NCBI GenBank assembly: GCA_902771155.1
Contig: CACXVS010000076.1
Coordinates: forward strand, 1-7,249
Source: an uncultured Prevotellaceae bacterium
Lineage (GTDB): Bacteria > Bacteroidota > Bacteroidia > Bacteroidales > Bacteroidaceae
Direction: 5' to 3'
Length of the DNA stretch: 7,249 bases
The translations under genes were made by a program, and so were the position numbers. Shown piece after piece: positions 1 to 5,242 of the stretch (positions are counted from its first letter, which is position 1; every line of letters starts with the position of its first letter). The notes under the pieces were generated by a model that had not been told where the DNA came from, did not search any database, and was given only the letters and a program-made list of their open reading frames with translations.

Positions 1-1
1 C

Positions 2-573
2 CCTGTGGCGGTGATGCTCTGTGCCGCCCTTTCGATTGGCGAGAAGATCACCCCCATGAAGTCACTGGGAGTATTGCTGGGTATTGCCGGTGCAGTCCTT
101 ATGGTACTGATGAGCCAGTCGCTTGGCTCAGGCAAGAACGATCTGATTGGTATCGTCCTTGCCATTCTGAGTGTGCTCACATGGGCCATTTACCTGATCA
201 TCACCCGCAATGTGGCTTCAAAGTATTCGCCGGTAACTCAGATGAAGTATGTGTTCCTGATCTCTGCCATCGTCACTGTTCCCATAGCATTGCCAGAACT
301 CTCTGCCAATGCCCTCTATACCCCGTCGTGGGGGTGGAATGGGGTAGCCGAGATGGCCTTCATCGTTATTGGCGCCACAGCCTTAGGTTATTTCCTCATC
401 CCCTTTGCGATGAAATACCAACGGTCTCGATCTACACCAATCTCCAACCCGTCATTGCTTCGTTCGTAGCCATTATGCTGGGCCAGGATTTCCTGACGTG
501 GGACAAACCCGTAGCAGGTGCATTGGTGCTGATCAGTGCCTACATCGTTACAGTTGTAACAGCAAAAGAATAA
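2..573 (+). pseudogene. EamA/DMT-superfamily permease, 5'-truncated by the window and frameshifted
   Basis: Reading from base 2 gives the end of the first EamA repeat (PVAVMLCAALSIGEKIT, then a Gly-rich membrane helix) and most of the second, up to MKY at 410-418. The C-terminal part continues in another frame from base 418 as PTVSIYTNLQPVIASF, followed by two hydrophobic helices, and stops at 571-573. Family members usually read K-Y-L-R-P-T-x-V-S at this point, so MKY joined to PTVSIY fits loss of about 7 bases covering the Leu-Arg codons (inference). These are inner-membrane drug/metabolite exporters with ten helices in two repeats; the substrate cannot be told. Unrepaired, the frame-2 product ends at 469 with a short unrelated tail and lacks the last two helices, so it is probably non-functional. 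An assembly error is the main alternative. Gene identity is fairly sure. Confidence 0.85.
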
Positions 574-651
574 ATTCACTCCGGGTAGTTACCCTCGATG
601 TAGGCCTATTGATACCTACTTTTGATTAATCTGCTTAGCAGCCATGATAGG

Positions 652-702
652 TGCGCAATGCTTAAAACACCGCGTTTTAGGTATTGCGCATTTCATTTTA
701 TC
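652..702 (+). terminator. Rho-independent terminator after the permease gene
   Basis: A 17-bp stem pairs 652-668 with 674-690 around a five-base loop (669-673), followed by the T-rich stretch 691-700. The only irregularities are two G-U wobbles that pair in plus-strand RNA but would be A-C mismatches on the other strand, so the hairpin acts in the plus direction. It ends the permease transcript. Its right arm also contains the -33 TTG of the next promoter. Confidence 0.75.
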
Positions 703-714
703 GCCGTACCTTTG
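684..714 (+). promoter_or_regulatory. Bacteroidota promoter for the DUF2023-flavodoxin operon
   Basis: TTG at 684-686, a 20-bp spacer and TACCTTTG at 707-714 match the Bacteroidota consensus TTG-N19-TAnnTTTG. Transcription should start around 720, leaving a leader of under 20 nt before the ATG at 738. The promoter overlaps the dyad at 652-690, so a DNA-binding protein recognising that dyad could block it. Confidence 0.8.
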
Positions 715-737
715 CAGCGGAATTAAGAACAAAAAAA

Positions 738-1094
738 ATGAGAACGACGACAACAACTATTCCCACGGAGATGCTGGTACTGATGAACCACATCTATGAA
801 TTAAATAAAGGTGTACGCCAGATGGTGCTGTTCACCTGTCATAAGAAATATGGTCAGTTGGCCATCGACAGGTTGGAGAGTCAGGGCATCCCATACCTGT
901 TGCAACCCGCAGGCCAGCAGAACCTGAACGTGTATTTCGGACGGCGCGAGTGTCTGGAGGCTATCCGGCTCATCGTCACCCGTCCGCTGAACCAACTCAC
1001 CCCCGAGGAGGACTTTATCCTCGGCGCCATGCTCGGCTACGACATCTGCGCACAATGCGAACGGTATTGCAAACGCAAATTAATAACTTCTTAG
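738..1094 (+). CDS. DUF2023 family protein
   Basis: This 118-aa protein has the marks of DUF2023: an N-terminal NHIYELNKGVRQMVL block (17-31), a central NVYFG segment (64-68) and the signature LTPEEDFILGAMLGYD (87-102) followed by QCERY (106-110). No signal peptide or membrane segment is visible, so it is probably cytoplasmic. No biochemical function is established for the family as far as I know. It lies 10 bases upstream of the flavodoxin gene on the same strand, a pairing that recurs in Bacteroidota, so a role tied to flavodoxin is a reasonable guess. I chose the ATG at 738; a TTG-initiated extension to 684 is ruled out because that TTG is the -33 promoter element and lies upstream of the likely transcript start. 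A CxxC pair (C104, C107) in the signature could bind metal or be redox active, which is speculation. Confidence 0.9.
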   Translation: MRTTTTTIPTEMLVLMNHIYELNKGVRQMVLFTCHKKYGQLAIDRLESQGIPYLLQPAGQQNLNVYFGRRECLEAIRLIVTRPLNQLTPEEDFILGAMLGYDICAQCERYCKRKLITS

Positions 1095-1104
1095 AATAAT
1101 AGAT

Positions 1105-1599
1105 ATGAACGCAACAATTGTAATCTATGGTTCCTCTACAGGAACCTGCGAGGCCATCGCAGAGAAGATCGCCTCGAAACTGGGCTGTGAGGCCCTGAAC
1201 GTGCAGGACTTGACAGCCGACATCGTCAGTGCAAACCAGAATCTGATTCTCGGCACCTCAACATGGGGCGCAGGAGAATTGCAGGACGACTGGTACGACG
1301 GACTGAAGACGCTCCAAGGTGCCGACCTCAGTGGAAAGACTATCGCCCTCTTCGGCTGTGGCGACTGCTCATCCTATAGCGACACGTTCGTAGGTGGCAT
1401 GGGCGAACTCTATAATGGTATCAAGGCTAGCGGCGCCAAGTTCATCGGCAGCGTAGAGACCGACGGCTACACCTTCGACGACTCAGAGGCCGTCATCGAC
1501 GGCAAGTTCATCGGTCTGCCCCTCGACGACATCAACGAGGACGATAAGACTGATACCCGCATCGAAGCCTGGATCGCTGCAATCTCTCCAAACTTGTAA
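1105..1599 (+). CDS. fldA: Flavodoxin (long-chain)
   Basis: A 164-aa flavodoxin, a soluble FMN electron carrier that can replace ferredoxin in low-potential redox steps and is often raised under iron limitation. The phosphate-binding loop is SSTGTCE at residues 10-16. The two isoalloxazine-stacking positions are filled by W54 in TSTWGAGELQDDW and Y91 in GCGDCSSYSDTF. The insert around 112-136 and total length place it in the long-chain class. The acidic C-terminal half is usual for the family. It is the second gene of an operon with the DUF2023 gene, starting 10 bases after that gene's stop, and ends at a hairpin at 1647-1675. No clear Shine-Dalgarno site precedes the ATG, as is common in Bacteroidota. 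The loop has Cys15 where many flavodoxins have Thr or Asn; this should not abolish FMN binding. Identity is secure. Confidence 0.97.
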   Translation: MNATIVIYGSSTGTCEAIAEKIASKLGCEALNVQDLTADIVSANQNLILGTSTWGAGELQDDWYDGLKTLQGADLSGKTIALFGCGDCSSYSDTFVGGMGELYNGIKASGAKFIGSVETDGYTFDDSEAVIDGKFIGLPLDDINEDDKTDTRIEAWIAAISPNL

Positions 1600-1646
1600 T
1601 CACAGGTATAAATAATTCATAAGACGTATTTGTTTAGTTAGTTAGT

Positions 1647-1680
1647 TGGTGGCTGGCCGTGATGGTCAGCCATCATCTCT
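1647..1680 (+). terminator. Terminator of the flavodoxin operon
   Basis: A 12-bp stem pairs 1647-1658 with 1664-1675 around the loop GTGAT. Its two G-U wobbles occur only in plus-strand RNA, so it should serve the flavodoxin operon. The T-rich tail is weak (TCTCTATT). It abuts the stop codon of the convergent gene at 1679-1681, so both transcripts may end here. A short (TTAG)3 run lies just upstream at 1634-1645. Confidence 0.6.
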
Positions 1681-2209
1681 ATTGCTTCACCTTCATATAG
1701 ACACCGTCGAAGGCGACACCCATTCCGAAGCAGCCGAGGGTGTCATACTTCGTCGTGGTCTTCAGCACCACGAACTTCTTGAAGAAATGGGCACTGAAGC
1801 CATAGCCGCAGTCGTTCACGTTTTTATAATTGAAATAGTCGTGGGTACTCTCGCCCAGCACTGCAGGACGGTCAGGCGCACTCTGTCCCTCAGCGATATG
1901 GGCCTCCTCGTTTTCGTCTTCCTCGATCCTGAAGAGCATCGTGCCGGTGATGGTGCCGTCGCTCTGATACTCCTTCAGATAATACCAGCCATCATCGCTC
2001 GTCGGTGCACCGACCACTAAGATAGGCGCAGGGTTCTTCGCCTTGGGATAGAAGATCTCACCCACGGCAATCTCATCGCCATTTACGGCAAACTTCAACC
2101 TGACGGGAATCTTGTCACCCAATGTTCCCACGAAACTATACTCACCTAAAACGTCAGCCTGAGCAGCCATTGCAAGCATCAGGGCGAAAAACAATAAAAC
2201 CTTCTTCAT
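1679..2209 (-). CDS. Small secreted protein of unknown function, second gene after the ZIP transporter
   Basis: A 176-aa protein with a clear signal peptide: MKK, a hydrophobic core LLFFALMLAMA, then the AQA site, giving cleavage after residue 18. The mature part is rich in beta-strand-type alternation, for example GEYSFVGTLGDKIPVRLKF (22-40) and GTITGTMLFRIEE (85-97). This resembles the all-beta, lipocalin-like secreted proteins common in Bacteroidota, but I do not recognise a named family. Two Cys (134 and 160) could form a disulfide. It has no lipobox Cys, so it is probably periplasmic or exported rather than a lipoprotein. It starts 18 bases after the ZIP gene stop on the same strand with no promoter between, so the two are likely co-transcribed and it may act in the envelope alongside metal uptake. 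That link rests only on position. Confidence 0.8.
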   Translation of the reverse strand: MKKVLLFFALMLAMAAQADVLGEYSFVGTLGDKIPVRLKFAVNGDEIAVGEIFYPKAKNPAPILVVGAPTSDDGWYYLKEYQSDGTITGTMLFRIEEDENEEAHIAEGQSAPDRPAVLGESTHDYFNYKNVNDCGYGFSAHFFKKFVVLKTTTKYDTLGCFGMGVAFDGVYMKVKQ

Positions 2210-2227
2210 AACATATCATATTAATGA

Positions 2228-3010
2228 TTATCCTAACATCACATCGAGCACCATCATCAACACGAAGCCGATGGCAAAACCGATGGTGCTGAGGTTACTA
2301 TGCTTGCCACTCGAGGCCTCCGGGATCAGTTCTTCCACCACCACGTAGCACATAGCACCGGCAGCGAAGGCCAGCATGTAGGGTAGGATCGTGGTGAGCA
2401 ACGAGGCCAACAGCAGCACTGCCAGGGCACCCACAGGCTCCACCGCTCCACTCAGCGAACCCAGTGCAAACGAACGCCAACGACTGTTACCTGCAGCCCG
2501 CATCGGCATGGAGATGATCGCACCCTCGGGAATGTTCTGGATGGCGATACCCACGGCAATCGCCAACGCACTAGCCATCGACATATCCTCCACACCGTTC
2601 TCGGCACCGGCAAACACCACACCGACCGCCATACCCTCAGGCAGGTTGTGGATGGTGACAGCCAGGGCCAGCATCGCCGTCTTCGAGAGATGCGACCGCA
2701 TACCCTCGGGCTTGTCGGTACCGATGTGCAGGTGAGGCGTCAGTTCGTCGATCAGCAGCAGGAACCCCATACCAGCCAGGAATCCTACGGCGGCAGGCAT
2801 CACAGCCCACTTGCCATTCTCCGTCTCCATCTCCATCGCAGGGATCAGCAGCGACCACACCGATGCCGCGATCATCACACCCGAGGCGAACCCCAACAGG
2901 GATTTCTGCAGACGGGCCGACATCTCGTCATGCATGAAAAACACAAAGGCTGAACCCAGCATCGTGCCCAGCAACGGAATCAACAGTCCTATTATCAAAG
3001 TTGTTATCAT
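2228..3010 (-). CDS. ZIP family divalent metal transporter
   Basis: A 260-aa membrane protein with about eight hydrophobic segments. The two metal-site signatures of bacterial ZIP carriers are present: HNLPEG at 121-126 in TM4 and QNIPEG at 158-163 in TM5. A further acidic motif EELIPE lies at 226-231. A His-containing loop, TPHLHIGTDK (91-100), joins TM3 and TM4 as in other ZIPs. It should import Zn(II) or another divalent metal across the inner membrane; the exact ion cannot be read. Having Gln rather than His at the second motif matches the GufA-like branch more than E. coli ZupT, so I give no symbol. I chose the ATG at 3010. The 14-residue upstream extension would start at a TTG at 3052 and run through the -7 promoter box at 3031-3038, so it is not transcribed. 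First gene of a probable operon with the secreted protein at 1679-2209. Confidence 0.93.
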   Translation of the reverse strand: MITTLIIGLLIPLLGTMLGSAFVFFMHDEMSARLQKSLLGFASGVMIAASVWSLLIPAMEMETENGKWAVMPAAVGFLAGMGFLLLIDELTPHLHIGTDKPEGMRSHLSKTAMLALAVTIHNLPEGMAVGVVFAGAENGVEDMSMASALAIAVGIAIQNIPEGAIISMPMRAAGNSRWRSFALGSLSGAVEPVGALAVLLLASLLTTILPYMLAFAAGAMCYVVVEELIPEASSGKHSNLSTIGFAIGFVLMMVLDVMLG

Positions 3011-3030
3011 CGGCAGTGCAATATTTAGTG

Positions 3031-3038
3031 CAAAGATA
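3031..3038 (-). promoter_or_regulatory. -7 box of the ZIP operon promoter
   Basis: On the minus strand TATCTTTG reads from 3038 to 3031 and matches TAnnTTTG. No good TTG lies at the expected -33 distance. The start point would be near 3024, giving a leader of about 14 nt before the ATG at 3010. This position fixes the gene's start codon. Confidence 0.65.
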
Positions 3039-3057
3039 CGAAAAAATTCCAAACTGC

Positions 3058-3087
3058 ATGGTGGCTTAGATTTTTTTCTTATCTTTG
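3058..3087 (+). promoter_or_regulatory. Promoter of the secreted-protein gene at 3108
   Basis: TATCTTTG at 3080-3087 matches the -7 consensus; ATG at 3058-3060, 19 bp upstream, is a one-base departure from the -33 TTG. The leader would be about 14 nt. It faces the ZIP promoter, with the two -7 boxes only 41 bp apart. Confidence 0.65.
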
Positions 3088-3107
3088 CAGCATAAAACTA
3101 TAAAGTT

Positions 3108-3647
3108 ATGAAGCGATTATTGATCATTTTCATGTTATTGCTACCTGCAGTGACTCATGCACAGAAAGATCGCACCATCAGCGATCTGCTCTATTTCCCC
3201 TTCTCGTGTATCTCAGATCCCATGACTACAAAAGATCAGGCTTGGCAGGCGGTGATAGATACCTTTGGTTACTGCGAAAGCGTGAATCTCTGTCCGGGAA
3301 TCCATGCTGGTTCGAATTTTGATTTCACCTATCGTGGTATCCCCATCGCCATTTGTTATTATGACTGGTACGACAGAAGAACCTGGTATGATTTCTTCTT
3401 TGAAACGAAGAGCGAGGCAGATCAATTTTATGGCGATCTCGTGAATGACATACGTGGTGCCGGCATCCCACTCACAAAAGATAATATATATGGTGGTATG
3501 TCCAACCGCAGAAAACCTACTTCCAATTTCAAATGGGTAAGCGTCGAAACGCCAGTGAAGGTCAAGGAGGCTAGCCCATCAAACATCGAACTTGCCGATC
3601 ACGTCGGAAAGTACAAAGTGGAATTAGGTGTGATGAGAAAAAAGTGA
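3108..3647 (+). CDS. Secreted hypothetical protein
   Basis: A 179-aa protein with an N-terminal signal peptide: MKR, the core LLIIFMLLLPAV, then THA, giving cleavage after residue 18 before QKDR. I do not recognise a family. The mature protein is mixed polar and aromatic, with a Tyr/Trp/Phe-rich middle (CYYDWYDRRTWYDFFFETKS) and three Cys in the 30-65 region plus C83, so disulfides are possible. The C-terminus is Lys-rich (GVMRKK). The segment from the beta-like FTYRGIPIAICYYDWY through ETKSEADQFYGDLVNDI looks like a strand followed by an amphipathic helix. It is a single-gene unit with its own promoter (3058-3087) and a strong terminator (3657-3693). The divergent ZIP operon shares the upstream region, so joint control is possible. 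Confidence 0.8.
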   Translation: MKRLLIIFMLLLPAVTHAQKDRTISDLLYFPFSCISDPMTTKDQAWQAVIDTFGYCESVNLCPGIHAGSNFDFTYRGIPIAICYYDWYDRRTWYDFFFETKSEADQFYGDLVNDIRGAGIPLTKDNIYGGMSNRRKPTSNFKWVSVETPVKVKEASPSNIELADHVGKYKVELGVMRKK

Positions 3648-3656
3648 TTAATAGTA

Positions 3657-3693
3657 GAATCCCTCCGGTTATAAAACTGGAGGGATTCTCTTT
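3657..3693 (+). terminator. Strong Rho-independent terminator
   Basis: A 14-bp stem pairs 3657-3670 with 3675-3688 around the loop ATAA, followed by TCTTT. The single irregular pair is a G-U wobble in plus-strand RNA, so it mainly serves the gene ending at 3647. It lies just beyond the end of the minus-strand smalltalk-type gene (3695) and could also stop that transcript, although there is no T-run on that side. Confidence 0.8.
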
Positions 3694-3694
3694 G

Positions 3695-3796
3695 CTAATA
3701 CCCCATACACGAGGTCGCTCCCAGTGCAGTCAGGATTGCTGAAGCAATCGATGCAATCAACTGCACAATAAACTTAGTTGTTTCTTTCTTACTCAT
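3695..3796 (-). CDS. Smalltalk-type small protein (33 aa)
   Basis: The minus strand encodes a 33-residue protein starting MSKKETTKFIVQLIASIAS and ending GATSCMGY. It has a charged N-terminus, one hydrophobic helix (about 9-27) and the end motif LGATSCM, as in the Bacteroidales smalltalk proteins (about 30 aa, ending in G-V/A-T-S-C-M). It is probably membrane-anchored; the Cys near the C-terminus is a conserved-looking feature. The family's function is unknown to me. It follows the HU-like gene on the same strand, 66 bases beyond that gene's stop, the usual place for such proteins. The N-acetylmuramoyl-L-alanine amidase gene commonly found next is absent: a terminator and an opposite-strand gene follow. 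A perfect Shine-Dalgarno site supports translation. Confidence 0.9.
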   Translation of the reverse strand: MSKKETTKFIVQLIASIASAILTALGATSCMGY

Positions 3797-3801
3797 AAAA
3801 A

Positions 3802-3809
3802 TCTCCTTT
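3802..3809 (-). promoter_or_regulatory. Strong Shine-Dalgarno site of the smalltalk-type gene
   Basis: AAAGGAGA on the minus strand, 5 nt before the ATG (7 nt counted from the GGAG core). Such a site is uncommon for Bacteroidota genes and supports the 33-aa reading frame. Confidence 0.75.
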
Positions 3810-3819
3810 CTAGTTTAAT

Positions 3820-3858
3820 ACTGGGGACAGTCCCTAAGACTGGGGGCTGCCCCCTAAG
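3820..3858. repeat. Two tandem GGGGACAG-type palindromic units between HU and smalltalk genes
   Basis: ACTGGGGACAGTCCCTAAG (3820-3838) is followed directly by a second unit, ACTGGGGGCTGCCCCCTAAG (3839-3858). Each carries a small hairpin: GGGAC-x-GTCCC in the first and a 5-bp GGGGG/CCCCC stem in the second. On the minus-strand transcript they lie between the HU stop and the smalltalk ribosome site, where they could attenuate read-through or protect RNA ends. Related, more degenerate units occur at 5445-5505. Confidence 0.7.
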
Positions 3859-3862
3859 GTTT

Positions 3863-4441
3863 TTAATTGCCCGATGGCTGGTCATTACCTGATGGGCCAG
3901 GGATGATGCCGCTTCCACCGCTTGAACTGCCACCGTTGTCAGTACCAGAACCGTTCTCGGTAGATCCGTTCTCAGACGACTGGTGCTCACCGCCGTCTTC
4001 CTCGATGTCGCCCGAGTCACCAGAGGTCACACGCTTCAGCACGTTTCCATCCTCATCGAGACAGGTGATCTGGATAGAGGTGTTCTTCAGTTCGTCCTTT
4101 ACATCGACATTCGGGGTGAAGATGATACGTCGCACGGTAATGAGGTTTGCCTTTACATCCTCCAGTTTCTCGACCGCCTTTGAACGGACGCCGAAGCGCA
4201 TCGTGCCAAGGCCAGGCAGGGGGATAGAGTGACCTTCAGTCGCCCAGGTGCGGATCACCTCGCCTGCAGCATCCCAAGCCGCTTTGATCACACCAGCAGA
4301 GATTCCGCTGTGGGTAGCAGTCTCCTGGAACACCTTCTTCTCGTTGATGGGCACGTAGAGGTCGGGACGCATCACGAACTTCTTACCCGGGTTCTTACCA
4401 AGTTTTACTTCTCTCAGTTGTGCAATTACTTTAATAGCCAT
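3863..4441 (-). CDS. HU-related DNA-binding protein with long acidic/Gly-Ser tail
   Basis: A 192-aa member of the Bacteroidetes HU-related (histone-like) family. It begins MAIKVIAQLREVKLGKNPG and has the HU-type fold pattern: helices around 35-68 (VFQETATHSGISAGVIKAAW), the turn PLPGLGTMRFG (75-84) matching the HU beta-arm entry, and a strand-rich part to about 130. Residues 140-192 form a low-complexity tail rich in Gly, Ser, Asn, Asp and Glu, probably disordered. It likely binds and bends DNA. In many Bacteroidales a gene of this kind precedes a smalltalk gene and an amidase gene; here only the smalltalk gene remains. I chose the ATG at 4441 because family members begin MAIK; an ATG six codons upstream (4459) is less likely. 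Transcribed from a promoter near 4611-4640, leaving a leader of about 160 nt. Confidence 0.93.
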   Translation of the reverse strand: MAIKVIAQLREVKLGKNPGKKFVMRPDLYVPINEKKVFQETATHSGISAGVIKAAWDAAGEVIRTWATEGHSIPLPGLGTMRFGVRSKAVEKLEDVKANLITVRRIIFTPNVDVKDELKNTSIQITCLDEDGNVLKRVTSGDSGDIEEDGGEHQSSENGSTENGSGTDNGGSSSGGSGIIPGPSGNDQPSGN

Positions 4442-4604
4442 AATTTGAATGTTAAACATTTTGTTAGTTCTCTCGTTGTCGCCTGATTGAGTCGCTTTGA
4501 ACCACCTTAAAGGAAAATCTTGCTACCATTAATGCGCGCAAAATCTAGATTTAAATCCCGCAATTTTTATCCTTAATGGGCGCCTCTGCGACCTCTCTCA
4601 TTTG
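4442..4604 (-). other. Long untranslated leader of the HU-like gene
   Basis: No gene is visible. If the promoter at 4611-4640 is right, about 160 nt of leader precede the HU start codon. It holds perfect small palindromes: AAATCTAGATTT (4541-4552), CCTTAAAGG (4505-4513), and the arms CCATTAA (4526-4532) and TTAATGG (4573-4579), which would close a loop of about 54 nt in RNA. This could be a regulatory leader, perhaps autoregulatory, but it matches no riboswitch that I know. Confidence 0.5.
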
Positions 4605-4610
4605 ACGTTG

Positions 4611-4640
4611 CAAAGGTATAACATTTTCATTGCGGTTCAC
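4611..4640 (-). promoter_or_regulatory. Promoter of the HU-smalltalk transcript
   Basis: On the minus strand TACCTTTG reads 4618 to 4611, matching TAnnTTTG. GTG at 4640-4638, 19 bp upstream, is one base off the -33 TTG. Confidence 0.65.
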
Positions 4641-4678
4641 GAATACTTTACCAGAAAAAATAGTTTTCTCACAAAATA

Positions 4679-4856
4679 ATTGTGTGTCTAGGCGCGGTCA
4701 TTTGGTCAAGGTCATTTGGTCAAAATCGAAAACGGATTGTCAAAATCCTCCACTATATATAAATAATTAATTATTTATATATAGTGAGCAATGACCGCGT
4801 TCCCGAAACCGAAAATGACCAAATGACCATGACCAAATGACCACGATTGTGTGTCT
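4679..4856. mobile_element. MITE-like element: 147-bp interrupted palindrome flanked by an 11-bp direct repeat
   Basis: ATTGTGTGTCT occurs at 4679-4689 and again at 4846-4856, like a target-site duplication. Between them lies a near-symmetric structure. Outer arms 4696-4722 and 4816-4842 are 27-bp inverted repeats with one mismatch, each made of two copies of GGTCATTTGGTCA (or its complement). The centre, 4751-4786, is a perfect 36-bp palindrome. Outer and inner symmetry axes agree to within half a base. The segments between arm and centre have diverged, but one has an extra inverted pair: CGCGGTCATT (4693-4702) and AATGACCGCG (4790-4799). In all there are nine GGTCA/TGACC pentamers. No protein is encoded. 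A non-autonomous transposon moved in trans fits best; a multi-site protein-binding locus or hairpin origin is the alternative. The direct repeat is longer than in most IS families. Confidence 0.6.
4751..4786. repeat. Perfect 36-bp AT-rich palindrome
   Basis: Two 18-bp arms starting CACTATATATAAATAATT meet with no spacer at 4768/4769. It contains only A and T except for the ends. It can extrude as a cruciform or fold as an RNA hairpin on either strand, and forms the core of the larger palindrome at 4696-4842. Confidence 0.9.
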
Positions 4857-4863
4857 TTTCCTC

Positions 4864-5242
4864 ATAAAATTGGCAGAAAGTTTGGAAATTCGTCCAGAAA
4901 AGTGTGATTTGAATGAAGAGAATACTTTATAACTCGCTGATAGAATTGTATTTAAGGAGTTTAAAGGCGCATTCTCTGAGAATTATGTGCTGGAGCAACT
5001 TATAACCTGTGGTGATCTGTCAATAGATTATTTCAGCAAGGAAAACTCTGGTTAAGGCAGAAGAGAATTTGAAAAGTAAGTCGCTAAGTCAGTTTGTGAC
5101 GATTGATCATGCAGACAAAAACCTCAAAGGTCTCCGCTGCTCCATGAAACCCTATGTCGATCAGGGCTGGATGGAGAATATTCCGCTTTATGGCGTCCTG
5201 GGATATATTAACAAACAAATCAATAAAGAGTCAGGAGAGTAG
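4864..5242 (+). pseudogene. Decayed C-terminal fragment of a DUF4143-type AAA ATPase
   Basis: Frame from 4864 reads KLAESLEIRPEKCDLN, hits a stop at 4930-4932, then continues in the same frame as FKEFKGAFSENYVLEQL and DYFSKENSG before a stop at 5053. In the frame offset by one base from 5051, the text runs on as VKAEENLKSKSLSQF, then GWMENIPLYGVLGYI, to the stop at 5240-5242. The FKGA-x-x-ENYVLQ-type block, YFSKEN and VKAEENLKSKSL are hallmarks of the C-terminal nuclease-like part of DUF4143 ATPases. The segment between YFSKEN and VKAEEN (usually EIDFxxQ plus about 15 residues) is missing, so there is a premature stop, an internal deletion and a frameshift. The N-terminal ATPase domain is absent altogether. 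Intact relatives are cytoplasmic P-loop ATPases of uncertain role. This copy is dead. Confidence 0.85.

Noticed and set aside
583..594. GGGTA/TACCC hairpin as the permease terminator
   Set aside because: Only a 5-bp stem with a 2-base loop and no T-run; the hairpin at 652-690 is far better.
684..737. TTG-started upstream extension of the DUF2023 gene
   Set aside because: The TTG is the -33 box and the frame runs through the -7 box, so it would not be transcribed.
1646..2020. 124-aa plus-strand frame opposite the secreted protein
   Set aside because: Lies antisense to a gene with a clear signal peptide; no promoter or family match.
3011..3052. TTG-started extension of the ZIP gene
   Set aside because: It overlaps the -7 box, and the ATG at 3010 begins the usual first membrane helix.
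4442..4459. ATG at 4459 as the HU-like start, adding MFNIQI
   Set aside because: Family members start MAIK, so the ATG at 4441 is preferred.
4690..4845. CRISPR array in the GGTCA repeats
   Set aside because: Repeats are inverted around one axis and lack unique spacers of even length.
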